NCBI RefSeq assembly: GCF_902829295.1 | Contig: NZ_CADEPL010000030.1 | Span: 1 to 64,000 of the forward strand | Reading direction: 5' to 3' | From: Vogesella oryzae | Lineage (GTDB): Bacteria; Pseudomonadota; Gammaproteobacteria; Burkholderiales; Chromobacteriaceae | Length of the DNA stretch: 64,000 nt | In this document: piece after piece, positions 52,240 to 61,131 of the stretch | How the letters are laid out: every line of letters starts with the position of its first letter | Position numbering within the stretch: the first letter of the stretch is position 1 | Program-made: the position numbers and the translations under genes | Notes under the pieces: generated by a model | Database searches by the model: none | The model's input: the letters and a program-made list of their open reading frames with translations, nothing else | What the model was told of the DNA's origin: nothing

Positions 52240-54531
52240 TCAGCCCTGACTGCTCAGGCTGTGATACAGTTCTTCTTCCTGGGAAAAATGCAGATGCAAT
52301 ATGGCATCCAGTCCATATAGCAAGCGTTGCAGCTCTTGCACGGCTTGCGGGCTGGGGCCCTCTGCGGGCAGGTCGCCGATCAGGCAATCCAGCAGGCGGG
52401 TGATGCGGAATATTTCACGGTGCGTGCCGCTCATCGCGGCCATTGGGTCGTCGCCGCCCAGTTTTCTGGCCAGCTGCGGATATAGCTCGTGATCTTCCTG
52501 GCGCTCGTGGGGAAGTAATTGCTCATTTAGAGCCTGGTACAAAGCGTTGAGCTCGGCAACCGCTTGCGGTCCTGGCAGGTCTGGCAGCCGGTCGGCCAGT
52601 TGCGCCACCTGTCCGAGCAACGATTCCAGCTCACGGTGCTCGGCACTGAGTGCTGCCGCATCTTGCTGCGACATTTGACTGGCGGCAGCAGGCGGTGGCT
52701 GGCGGGCACGCAAGGCGTTAAGGATCACGGCTACGTCAATGACCTCCTGCAGTAGCGCGCCGGTAATTGGTGGCAGGTGTCCGAAGGCTGCGGCCAACAT
52801 GGCCACAATAGACATGCCCATGCCCGCAATGACGCTCTGCGCCGCGATGCGGCGGGCGCGGCGGGCCATGAACAGTGCTTCTACCAACCGGTCCAGCCTG
52901 TCCACCTGCAGCACCACGTCGGCGGCCTCCGCGGCCGCTGCTGCCCCGCGAGCTCCCATTGCTACTCCGACATCCGCAGCGGCCAGTGCCGGCGCATCAT
53001 TCACGCCGTCACCCACCATGATGACGATCCCATGGTCGCGAGCCTGGCGGATGGCTGCCAGCTTGTCGGCCGGAGTTTGCTCCGCCAGCACTTCGGTAAC
53101 GCCCAGTTGCGTTCCGAGGGTGTTGGCAATGTCCTTGCGGTCGCCGGTGAGCATGACAATGCGGCGCATGCCGGCCAGTGACATGCGCCGCAGCGCGCGC
53201 GGGGTGTCCAGCCGCAGTTTGTCCACCAGCTGCAGCGCGCCCACCATCATGCCATCCATGCCGACAAACACCCCGCTGGCGCCCTCGTAGCCAAGCCGTT
53301 GCAGAAATAGCGGGCTCCACGGCGCCGGAATCGCCTGGCTGCTTACATAGGCGTAAGAGCCGACCACAACATGATGGCCTGCGATATCGCCGCTGATGCC
53401 GGCACCCGGGCTTTCCTCAATGTGTTGTGGCAGTGCCAGCGCAATACTGTGTTCGCGTGCCGCGCCGACTACCGACTCCGCCAGCACGTGATTGCTGGCT
53501 TGTTCCAGCGATGCGGCCAACCACAAGACATTATCGGCCTTGATGCCTGCAGAGGTCTGGATGACGGCCAGGCGGGCGTGGCCGCCGGTCAGGGTGCCGG
53601 TCTTGTCGAAAAACAGGGTGTCGGCCTGGGCCAGTCTTTCCAGTGCCGCGCCGCCTTTTACCAGTACGCCGCGACGGGCACAGCTGGACATGCCGGAGAC
53701 GATGGCCACCGGCACGGCCAGAATCAACGGGCAGGGCGTGGCGACTACCAGTACCGCCAGCACCCGGGTCAGGTCGTGACTGATCAGCCAGGCAAACAGC
53801 GCGATGATCAGCGTGAGCGGTACAAACAGCAGCGCATAGCGGTCGGCCAGCCTGGCCGAGGGGCTTTGCTGTTGTTGTGCCTGGCGCATCAGCTGCACGA
53901 TGCCGGCGAAGGTGCTGTGCTCGCTGTTGGCGGTTGCCAGCATCTCGAAGGCTTGGTCGGCATTGATGGCGCCGCTTTGCAATGGCTCGCCGGCGGCACG
54001 TTTCACCGGCAGCGATTCGCCGGTCAGCGTGGACTCGTTTAGCGTGGCTTCGCTGAGCAGGTTGCCGTCAGCCGGCACGACCTCGCCGTTGCGCACCAGC
54101 AACCTATCGCCAGGGGCAATCGCCTTGATATCGATCTTGTGCCATTCGCCGCTTTCAAACCGGTGGGCGTAGCGAGGTGCATGCTGTAGCAACGCGGTCA
54201 TTTCACGCTGCGCTTGAGCGGTGGCGTAATCTTCCAGGGTTCGTCCGCTTGCCAGCATCAGGCCGATGACAGCCGCTGTCGGTATCTCACCCAGCGAAAT
54301 TGCCAGCAGAATGGAAAGCAGGGCCAGTACATCGACTCCGGCTTTGCGCTGTAGCAGGCTGCGTACCGAGTCATGCAGCAGCGCGACCAGCACCGGTATG
54401 ACACCGGCCAACCATAGCAGTCGGGCCAGGTCGGGGGCTGTCAGCAGATAGCTGATGCCGCCGGCCAGCAAGGAGGCGACAGAGATCAGCAGCAAAAAAT
54501 GGTTAAGGCGCGAGGTAAACGGTAGCGACAA
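52240..54531 (-). CDS. P1B-5-type heavy-metal P-type ATPase with C-terminal hemerythrin-like domain (Nia-like)
   Basis: A 763-aa transporter. Cytosolic parts have TLNESTLTGESLPV (actuator), phosphorylated Asp in FFDKTGTLTG near 308 and MVGDGVNDAPALAAADVGVAMG. The membrane metal motif is ATPCPLILAV (TPC) near residue 268, unlike the CPC of copper and zinc pumps. The C-terminal ~145 residues form a hemerythrin-like domain with metal-type residues AEHRELE, HERQEDHELYPQ, THREIFR and HLHFSQEEELYH. TPC plus hemerythrin is the pattern of P1B-5 ATPases (Sinorhizobium Nia, which moves nickel and iron). The metal here is inferred. Confidence 0.88.
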   Translation of the reverse strand: MSLPFTSRLNHFLLLISVASLLAGGISYLLTAPDLARLLWLAGVIPVLVALLHDSVRSLLQRKAGVDVLALLSILLAISLGEIPTAAVIGLMLASGRTLEDYATAQAQREMTALLQHAPRYAHRFESGEWHKIDIKAIAPGDRLLVRNGEVVPADGNLLSEATLNESTLTGESLPVKRAAGEPLQSGAINADQAFEMLATANSEHSTFAGIVQLMRQAQQQQSPSARLADRYALLFVPLTLIIALFAWLISHDLTRVLAVLVVATPCPLILAVPVAIVSGMSSCARRGVLVKGGAALERLAQADTLFFDKTGTLTGGHARLAVIQTSAGIKADNVLWLAASLEQASNHVLAESVVGAAREHSIALALPQHIEESPGAGISGDIAGHHVVVGSYAYVSSQAIPAPWSPLFLQRLGYEGASGVFVGMDGMMVGALQLVDKLRLDTPRALRRMSLAGMRRIVMLTGDRKDIANTLGTQLGVTEVLAEQTPADKLAAIRQARDHGIVIMVGDGVNDAPALAAADVGVAMGARGAAAAAEAADVVLQVDRLDRLVEALFMARRARRIAAQSVIAGMGMSIVAMLAAAFGHLPPITGALLQEVIDVAVILNALRARQPPPAAASQMSQQDAAALSAEHRELESLLGQVAQLADRLPDLPGPQAVAELNALYQALNEQLLPHERQEDHELYPQLARKLGGDDPMAAMSGTHREIFRITRLLDCLIGDLPAEGPSPQAVQELQRLLYGLDAILHLHFSQEEELYHSLSSQG

Positions 54532-54579
54532 GTTTGGCCTTTCTGTCTGAACAGGTGGTTCCGGGTACGCCGGATCGGC

Positions 54580-55656
54580 TCATGGTTTTTGCAGGACACC
54601 ACGCCGAATCTGGTCACGCTCCATCGATTCGAACAGAGCCTTGAAATTCCCCTCGCCAAAGCCGTCATCGCCCTTGCGCTGGATGAACTCGAAGAAAACC
54701 GGTCCCAGCAGCGTCTGCGAGAAAATCTGCAACAGCAAACGCTGGTTGCCATCAGCCGTACTGCCGTCCAGCAGGATGCCGCGCATTTGCAGTTGCTGCG
54801 GGTCTTCGCCGTGGCCGGGGAGTCGTTCGGCCAGCATTTCGTAGTAGGTGGCTGGCGGCGCGGTCATCAACGGTACCCCGGCCGCGCGCAGCCGGTCGAC
54901 ACTGGCCAGCAGGTTGTCGGTCAGCAGCGCGATATGCTGGATGCCCTCGCCATTGAACTGCATCAGGAATTCCTCGATCTGCCCGTGTCCGGAGCCGCCT
55001 TCCTCGTTGAGAGGGATGCGGATCAGGCCGTCCGGGGCCGTCATGGCGCGGGAGGTCAGGCCGGTGTATTCGCCCTTGATGTCGAAGTAGCGGATCTCGC
55101 GGAAGTTGAACAGTCGCTCGTAGAACGAGGCCCAGTAAGCCATGCGCCCGCGGTAGACATTGTGGGTAAGGTGATCGATCACCTTGAAGCCATAGCCCGG
55201 CGGATGCGGATCCACGTCTGGCAGAAAACGGAAGTCGATGTCATAGATCGACTTGCCGTCTTCGAAACGGTCGATCAGGTATAACGGTGCACCGCCAATG
55301 CCCTTGATGGCCGGCAGACGCAGCTCCATCGGGCCGGTGGGGATGTCGACAGGCTGGGCGCCTAACTCCAGCGCCCGGTTGTAGGCATGGTGTGCGTCGC
55401 GAACGCGAAATGCCATGCCGCAAGCGGCAGGGCCATGTTCGGCGGCGAAATATGCGGCCAGACTGTGTGGCTCGTTGTTCAGAATGAAGTTGATCCCTCC
55501 CTGACGGTAGAGATCGACGTTCTTGGAGCGGTGGTGCGCCACTTTGCTGAAGCCAAGCTTCTCGAATACCGGTTCAAGGATGCCTGGTGATGGCGAAGCA
55601 AACTCGACAAACTCGAAACCCATCAACCCCAGCGGGTTGTCGAACAGGTCAGTCAT
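54580..55656 (-). CDS. hpd: 4-Hydroxyphenylpyruvate dioxygenase
   Basis: A 358-aa enzyme of the vicinal oxygen chelate fold. Iron ligands are expected in [12 protein letters not shown] (His), [10 protein letters not shown] (His) and [18 protein letters not shown] (Glu), all visible. It oxidises 4-hydroxyphenylpyruvate to homogentisate in tyrosine catabolism. The length is that of the bacterial enzyme. It lies 48 bp upstream of the ATPase gene and on the same strand, so they could share a transcript, though the link in function is not evident. Confidence 0.95.
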   Translation of the reverse strand: MTDLFDNPLGLMGFEFVEFASPSPGILEPVFEKLGFSKVAHHRSKNVDLYRQGGINFILNNEPHSLAAYFAAEHGPAACGMAFRVRDAHHAYNRALELGAQPVDIPTGPMELRLPAIKGIGGAPLYLIDRFEDGKSIYDIDFRFLPDVDPHPPGYGFKVIDHLTHNVYRGRMAYWASFYERLFNFREIRYFDIKGEYTGLTSRAMTAPDGLIRIPLNEEGGSGHGQIEEFLMQFNGEGIQHIALLTDNLLASVDRLRAAGVPLMTAPPATYYEMLAERLPGHGEDPQQLQMRGILLDGSTADGNQRLLLQIFSQTLLGPVFFEFIQRKGDDGFGEGNFKALFESMERDQIRRGVLQKP

Positions 55657-55668
55657 GGTGGTACTCCC

Positions 55669-55709
55669 GGTGATAAGTGTGGCAAGGGCATTGCGCGGCT
55701 CTTATCACC
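55669..55709 (-). promoter_or_regulatory. Inverted repeat upstream of hpd
   Basis: GGTGATAAG (55669-55677) and CTTATCACC (55701-55709) are perfect 9-bp arms, 23 bp apart, directly before hpd. This may be a regulator site for hpd. Confidence 0.5.
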
Positions 55710-56031
55710 ACAATAGCCGGCTTTAGGGTGGGTGACCGCTGATTATGCGATTGGTTTGTAGAGTTGAAATTGTTTTGTATGCCGTATGGGTGGTTTGTGC
55801 CGCCTTGATTATTTGCAAATTAATGCATGCAGAGTGCAACTATATTGGCATTGATTTTTTGTGGATAAAAATCACGGGCTATCACGGGCTTGCCGTTTTG
55901 GATTGTGTGATGATATTTAATAGGTGAGCCCGTTTTGTTATCGCTTGAGCTTTAAAATTATGTGGCAAGCTTGTCGTGCAAATGGCAAATGTCTGCTGTG
56001 AATTTATCCGGATTAAAAGAAAGAAAACCGC
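55710..56031. other. AT-rich intergenic region before the PotD-like gene
   Basis: This 322-bp stretch is clearly richer in A and T than its surroundings. It holds a short direct repeat (ATCACGGGCT, at about 55872 and 55882) and a 60-codon frame (55745-55927) whose peptide looks partly hydrophobic but has no ribosome-binding site. I see no firm gene. The promoter of the PotD-like gene is presumably here. Confidence 0.4.
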
Positions 56032-57078
56032 ATGCTGCTTGTTGAATGGCGCATTCTGCTGATTGCCACCCTGCTGTGCTTGCTGCCGTTGTCGGTGCAA
56101 GCCGAGGGGGTGTTGCGCGTGCTGGCCTGGCCAGGTTACGCCGACCCCGATGTGGTCAAGGAATTTGAACAGCGCACACACAGCAAGGTGGAAGTCACCT
56201 ATATCGAGTCCGATGCCGATATGTGGCGCAAAGTCAGCGAGGGAAATGCCGCCAATTTTGATGTGTTTGCGGTTAATACTGCGGAGCTGCAGCGTTATAT
56301 CCAGCATGGTCTGGTGTCGGCGATAAATGTTGCCGCCATTCCCAATGTGCAGCGCCAGTTGCCGCGCTTCCAGCAGCGGCAGAATATCCCGGGCCTGGTG
56401 CATGAAGGGAAAACCTACGCCATTCCGTATACCTATTCGGAAATGGGTCTTATTTATGACCGCAAGCAGGTAACCACGCCGCCGGACAGCATTAGTGCGA
56501 TGTGGAACAAGCGTTATCAAGGCAAGGTAGTCGCCTATAACGGCGGCGTGCACAGTTTCTCGCTGGCGGCGCAGTCGCTCGGTTTGCCGTCGCCATTCCA
56601 TATCGGTGAGCAGCAGTGGCCGCAGTTGGTGAACCAGCTGATTGCACTGCGCCGTAATGTCAGTGCCTTCTATACCGGTCCGGACGAGTCGGTAGCACTG
56701 TTCCGCGAGCGTCACGCCGCGCTGATGTTTGCCAATTTCGGCTCGCAGCAGCTGCAGCTGCTCAAGGCGGCCGGAGTAGATGTCGGCTATGCCATCCCGC
56801 GAGAAGGGGCGCTGGCGTGGCTGGATTGCTGGGCGATGACCCGCAGTGTGCGCGATCCGCAGTTGGCCGCACGCTGGATCAGCTACTTGCTGGAAGACAT
56901 GCCGGGCAAGGTGTTGTTGCAGCGTCAGGGCCTGGCCAATACCACCAGTCCGTCACCGTATTTCAATAACAAGGCGCGTATCGTCTGGCTGGAGCCGGCG
57001 GAAAGCGAGGAGCGCCGTGACAAATTGTGGGGGCGCATCCTGTCGGGAGACCGTGCGGCGAAGGTATTGCAGCCATGA
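56032..57078 (+). CDS. PotD-like periplasmic polyamine/amine-binding protein
   Basis: A 348-aa secreted protein with signal peptide LIATLLCLLPLSVQAEG. The mature part starts VLRVLAWPGYADPDVVKEFEQRTHSKVEVTYI and has YAIPYTYSEMGLIYDRKQV, IPREGALAWLDCWAMTRS, all like the PotD/PotF family. No permease or ATPase is adjacent. Instead the gene overlaps the diguanylate cyclase gene (ATGA). A sensory rather than uptake role is likely, as for the NspS-MbaA pair of Vibrio. The ligand is unknown. Confidence 0.85.
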   Translation: MLLVEWRILLIATLLCLLPLSVQAEGVLRVLAWPGYADPDVVKEFEQRTHSKVEVTYIESDADMWRKVSEGNAANFDVFAVNTAELQRYIQHGLVSAINVAAIPNVQRQLPRFQQRQNIPGLVHEGKTYAIPYTYSEMGLIYDRKQVTTPPDSISAMWNKRYQGKVVAYNGGVHSFSLAAQSLGLPSPFHIGEQQWPQLVNQLIALRRNVSAFYTGPDESVALFRERHAALMFANFGSQQLQLLKAAGVDVGYAIPREGALAWLDCWAMTRSVRDPQLAARWISYLLEDMPGKVLLQRQGLANTTSPSPYFNNKARIVWLEPAESEERRDKLWGRILSGDRAAKVLQP

Positions 57079-58787
57079 GATACGGTATCGCGGTCAAACT
57101 GGCATTGCTGTTGGCCGCAGTCGGTATCTGCGCTTCGGCGCTGACCGGGGCGTATAGCTACTGGCTCAGCCGTAATCTGCTGGTGGAGTCGTCGCAGAAA
57201 TCGCTGGTCGCATCAACGCAGGTGCTTGGCCGGCGGGTGGATACCTCGCTGGAGGAGGTCGCCCGCAATCTGCAGGTGCTGTCCAGCCATCCATCGGTAC
57301 GCCGCACGCTACAGCAGCCGAATGCGGAAATGAATGCGCAGCTGGCCGAGCTATTCGAGCTGATGATGAAGGCCAACCCGGCGTATTTCCAGATCCGGCT
57401 GATTACGGCCGCTAACTTTGGTCTGGAGCAGGTGCGGGTTGATCGCCAGGGAGGCACGTTCATCAAGGTGGCGGATGACGACCTGCAGGAGAAGGGGCAC
57501 TTCTCCTATGTGTCCGAGACGCTGCAGCTACCGGCTGGCGCAATCTATATGTCGCGCATTGCCATCAATCACGAACGTGGTGCCTATACCGGTGCCGAGC
57601 AGCCGACCATGCAACTGGCTACGCCGGTTAGAAGTGCCAAGGGTGAGGCGCTGGGGGTGGTGGTGATCAACCTCGACGTCGACGGCCTGTTCAACCTGCT
57701 GGCAACCGACCTGCCAAACGACTTCCGCCTGTTCCTGGCCAACGGCCAGGGCGATATCCTGATTCATCCGGATCGCAGCAAGACTTTCGGCTTCGACCGT
57801 GGCCAGCGGGTGCTGCTGCAGGACGAGTTTCCGCCGACGCGCGAGCTGGTCGAGGGCGTGGTCAATCAGGTGGTATTCCAGCAGCCCACTACCGATGGGC
57901 TGGTACAGCCGGTAGTAATGGCTTTGGTACGCCTGCCAGTGAAGTTACACTCGGAAGAGGGGCAGCTGTTTGTCGGTCTGGCAAAGCCCTTGGCCAGTGT
58001 GAAGGAAGGAGCCCGCCATCTGGGCACGCTGATTATGGTCAGCGTGCTGGGCTTCAGTGTGCTGGGCTTGCTGGTAGCACTGCTGCTGGCGCGGCTTGCC
58101 TTGCGGCCGCTACGACAGCTGATCGATGCGGCCAACCTGTTTGCCCACGGCCAGCCGGTGGGCGTGCTGCCGACTGCGCGGCAGGACGAGATCGGCGAGC
58201 TGGCCCGCAGCTTCCAGCACATGCACCTGCAGATCGGCGAGCAGCTTTCCTCCCTGCACGCCAGCCAGGAACAACTCAAGCAGATGGCGCAATATGACGC
58301 ACTGACCGAACTGCCCAACCGGCGCATGCTGCAGGACCGACTGGAAGTCGCCATTACCCGTGCCAAGCGGCAGGGGGGCTGTGCGTCGGTGTTGTTCATC
58401 GATCTCGATAACTTCAAGGAAATCAACGACGGCTGGGGCCATGACGCCGGTGATGCCGTGCTGGTGGCGGTAGCGCAGCGACTGCGGCGTGCGGTGCGGG
58501 CGACCGATACTGTCGCGCGGCTGGGGGGTGACGAGTTCGTGGTGCTGCTGGATGGTCCGGACACCGAGCGCGACACCGACCTTATCGCCAACAAGCTGAT
58601 CGAATGCCTGGCGCCTGGCATTCCGTTTCAGGGCGGCACCTTGCGTATTGCGGCCAGTATCGGCATCAGCATGTTCCCGCGGCACGGGGTGACCGCATCC
58701 CAGTTGTTGATGGCGGCGGACCGGGCGATGTACCTGGTCAAGGCCAGGGGCCGCGGCGGCGTGGGGTTTGCCATGTTGCAAGATTGA
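57075..58787 (+). CDS. Cache-HAMP-GGDEF diguanylate cyclase
   Basis: A 570-aa membrane protein. A first membrane segment (LALLLAAVGICASALTGAYSYWL), a periplasmic sensory region (~30-315), a second segment (~320-343), HAMP (~343-395), and a GGDEF domain (~415-565). The active motif is LGGDEFVVLL, with an inhibitory-site RATD five residues upstream, so it is probably an active enzyme with product inhibition. It makes cyclic di-GMP. The start overlaps the PotD-like gene stop. No EAL domain is present. Two TGCGGCCAAC repeats lie in the gene. Confidence 0.9.
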   Translation: MRYGIAVKLALLLAAVGICASALTGAYSYWLSRNLLVESSQKSLVASTQVLGRRVDTSLEEVARNLQVLSSHPSVRRTLQQPNAEMNAQLAELFELMMKANPAYFQIRLITAANFGLEQVRVDRQGGTFIKVADDDLQEKGHFSYVSETLQLPAGAIYMSRIAINHERGAYTGAEQPTMQLATPVRSAKGEALGVVVINLDVDGLFNLLATDLPNDFRLFLANGQGDILIHPDRSKTFGFDRGQRVLLQDEFPPTRELVEGVVNQVVFQQPTTDGLVQPVVMALVRLPVKLHSEEGQLFVGLAKPLASVKEGARHLGTLIMVSVLGFSVLGLLVALLLARLALRPLRQLIDAANLFAHGQPVGVLPTARQDEIGELARSFQHMHLQIGEQLSSLHASQEQLKQMAQYDALTELPNRRMLQDRLEVAITRAKRQGGCASVLFIDLDNFKEINDGWGHDAGDAVLVAVAQRLRRAVRATDTVARLGGDEFVVLLDGPDTERDTDLIANKLIECLAPGIPFQGGTLRIAASIGISMFPRHGVTASQLLMAADRAMYLVKARGRGGVGFAMLQD

Positions 58788-58811
58788 GACGAGTCAGTTC
58801 CGTGTTTTGCC

Positions 58812-58840
58812 ATGCCCGATCAGATGATCGGGCATTTTTG
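58812..58840 (+). terminator. Rho-independent terminator after the GGDEF gene
   Basis: ATGCCCGATC/GATCGGGCAT stem with loop AGAT, followed by TTTTTG. Confidence 0.88.
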
Positions 58841-58950
58841 TTTGCTTATCTGCCTGGTCATTAACATTTATTGCGTAAAAAGCGATTTGACATATTTTTG
58901 GTGTGATGCTGTTTATCAGCCAGCGTGTTGCGGTGGCATGGCACTTTTAG

Positions 58951-58972
58951 TTATGTACCAATGGGTACATAA
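58951..58972 (+). promoter_or_regulatory. Palindromic operator before quiC
   Basis: TTATGTACC-AATG-GGTACATAA, 9-bp perfect arms with a 4-bp centre, 33 bp before the quiC start. TTGCGG at 58928 is a possible -35 whose -10 (TTATGT) falls in the operator. The same site recurs before aroQ at 61134-61155. Confidence 0.75.
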
Positions 58973-59005
58973 TTGGGCGATGCAACCAACAAGACGGAGG
59001 ACGAC

Positions 59006-60892
59006 ATGAAGCATTCCATTGCCACCGTGTCACTCAGCGGAACGCTGCCGGAGAAACTGGAAGCCATTGCCGCCGCAGGTTTCGACGGGGTCGAAATCTT
59101 TGAAAACGACCTGCTGTACTTTGATGGCACACCGGCCACCGTGCGGCAGATGTGTGCCGACCTCGGGCTGGAAATCATGCTGTTCCAGCCGTTCCGCGAC
59201 TTTGAAGGCGGCCCGCGCGAGCGTCTGCAGCGTAATCTGGATCGTGCCGAGCGCAAATTCGACCTGATGGGGGAGCTTGGTACCGACCGTATCCTGGTGT
59301 GCAGCAGCGTGGCGCCGGATACCAGCCGCGACGACGCATTGATTGCCGATGACCTGTTCCAGCTCGCCGAGCGTGCCGGCAAGCGTGGCATCCAGGTCGG
59401 CTACGAGGCGCTGGCCTGGGGCAAGCATGTCTATTCCTACCGTCATGCCTGGCAACTGGTGCAGGCGGCCAACCATCCCAATCTCGGCATCATTCTGGAC
59501 AGTTTTCACACGCTGTCGATCAAGGATGACCTGTCGCTGCTGTCGCAGATTCCCGGCGACAAAATCGTGTTCCTGCAGCTGGCGGATGCGCCGATCATGA
59601 ACATGGATGTCATGGAGTGGAGCCGCCACTTCCGCAGTTTCCCCGGTCAGGGCGATTTCGACCTCGGTGCCTTCCTGGCGCCGATCCTGCAGGCGGGATA
59701 TCGCGGTCCCTTGTCGCTGGAAATCTTCAATGATGGCTTCCGCGCCGCGCCGACCCGTCTCACTGCCGGTGATGGCCTGCGCTCGCTGTGCTACCTGGAA
59801 GAGATGACGTTGGCCGCACTGGCAAAGCAAGAGCAGGCGCAACCGGATGTGCCATTGTTTTCGCCGCCGCCGCCGGCGCAGTACCAGGGAGTCGAGTTCC
59901 TGGAGTTCGCGGTGGACGAAGAATCTGGCGCACGGCTGGGCAAGGCGCTGCAGGGTTTCGGCTTCACCCGCACTGGCGAACACAAGTCCAAGGCGGTGAC
60001 CTTGTACCAGCAGGGCGACATCAACCTGATCCTGAACGCGGAGACGGATTCGTTCGCGCACGCCTTCTACGTGTCGCACGGTCCGTCGCTGTGTGCGGCG
60101 GCGTTCAGTACCGATAATGCGGCACAGGCACTGCAACGCGCCAAGATGTACGGCTGCAAGTCGTTCGAAAGCCGTATCGGGCCAAACGAGCGCCATATCC
60201 CGGCAGTACGCGCACCGGATGGCAGCCTGCAATACCTGGTGGATGCCGGTGAAGGCTCGATTTACGAATCCGACTTCACGCTGCGGCCAACCACGGGGGC
60301 GCCGCTGCTGCAGCGTATCGATCACTTTGCCATCGGCCTGCCGGCCGAGGCGATCGACAACTGGATTCTGCACTTCCGTGCCGCGCTCGGCTTTGTCACC
60401 GAACACGAGTGGACGCTGCCGGACCCGTATGGCCTGATGAAGAGCCGGGTGGTGCGCAGCAGTAACGACAGTGTGCGCATTCCGCTCAACATCTCGGAAA
60501 ACCGCAACACCGCCATCGCGCGCTCGGTGTCCACCTACAAGGGTTCCGGCCTGCAGCACATTGCCTTCTCCACCGGCGATATCTTTGCTGCGGTAGCGCA
60601 GGCACGGGGGAATGGTGTGCCGCTGCTGGATATTCCGGACAACTACTACGACGACCTGCTGGCACGTTTCAATCTTGATGACGACTTCGTTGCCCGGCTG
60701 CAGGCGCATAACGTGCTGTACGACCGTGACGCGCAGGGAGGCGAATTCCTGCATGTGTACTCGGCGCCGTTCGAGGAGCGCTTTTTCTTCGAGATGGTGC
60801 AGCGCATCGGCAGCTACGACCAGTACGGTGCGGCCAACGCTCCGGTACGGTTGGCCGCACAGGCACAGCTGCGTCGCCGACAGGCGGGTTAA
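59006..60892 (+). CDS. quiC: 3-Dehydroshikimate dehydratase (QuiC-type, fused to HPPD-like domain)
   Basis: A 628-aa two-domain protein. Residues ~1-285 form an AP-endonuclease-2-like TIM barrel (HSIATVSLSGTLPEKLEAIAAAGFDGVEIFENDLL, then GYEALAWGKHVYSY, ILDSFHTL, SLEIFND). Residues ~300-628 form a VOC module like HPP dioxygenase (QYQGVEFLEFAVDEESG, DHFAIGLP, GLQHIAFST, FFFEMVQRIG). This layout is that of bacterial QuiC1-type enzymes, which dehydrate 3-dehydroshikimate to protocatechuate. The start at 59006 has CGGAGG upstream. It is followed by aroQ under a matching operator. Confidence 0.88.
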   Translation: MKHSIATVSLSGTLPEKLEAIAAAGFDGVEIFENDLLYFDGTPATVRQMCADLGLEIMLFQPFRDFEGGPRERLQRNLDRAERKFDLMGELGTDRILVCSSVAPDTSRDDALIADDLFQLAERAGKRGIQVGYEALAWGKHVYSYRHAWQLVQAANHPNLGIILDSFHTLSIKDDLSLLSQIPGDKIVFLQLADAPIMNMDVMEWSRHFRSFPGQGDFDLGAFLAPILQAGYRGPLSLEIFNDGFRAAPTRLTAGDGLRSLCYLEEMTLAALAKQEQAQPDVPLFSPPPPAQYQGVEFLEFAVDEESGARLGKALQGFGFTRTGEHKSKAVTLYQQGDINLILNAETDSFAHAFYVSHGPSLCAAAFSTDNAAQALQRAKMYGCKSFESRIGPNERHIPAVRAPDGSLQYLVDAGEGSIYESDFTLRPTTGAPLLQRIDHFAIGLPAEAIDNWILHFRAALGFVTEHEWTLPDPYGLMKSRVVRSSNDSVRIPLNISENRNTAIARSVSTYKGSGLQHIAFSTGDIFAAVAQARGNGVPLLDIPDNYYDDLLARFNLDDDFVARLQAHNVLYDRDAQGGEFLHVYSAPFEERFFFEMVQRIGSYDQYGAANAPVRLAAQAQLRRRQAG

Positions 60893-60924
60893 TACGGTTT
60901 GCAGCTCATCGGCAATCTCTCCTT

Positions 60925-60951
60925 GGCGCCCTGACCGGGCGCTTTTTTTTT
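60925..60951 (+). terminator. Rho-independent terminator after quiC
   Basis: GCGCCC/GGGCGC with loop TGACC, then T9. Confidence 0.9.
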
Positions 60952-61131
60952 GGTGCGCAGCCTGGCGGTGTACCGGCTGGCTGGGTTGTGGGGTTGCCGG
61001 GATTGCTGTGCCGCGGCTGCGGGCACGGCCAAAGGGCTGGCGGGTAGTGGCAATAATGTAACGTGCGGTACAAAAACATGGTTTTGTCCGTAATCGTGCA
61101 TTGACAGCAGGCGCAAGCTGTACCATTCTCC

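Noticed and set aside
55745-55927. 60-codon open frame in AT-rich DNA before the PotD-like gene
   Set aside because: It lacks a ribosome-binding site and recognisable features; AT-rich DNA gives hydrophobic frames by chance. Noted only in the description of the gap.
231-60859. Reading the TGCGGCCAAC excess as codon or amino acid bias (Leu-Ala-Ala or Ala-Ala-Asn)
   Set aside because: Copies occur in all three phases in both orientations and between genes as palindromes, which amino acid preference cannot explain.
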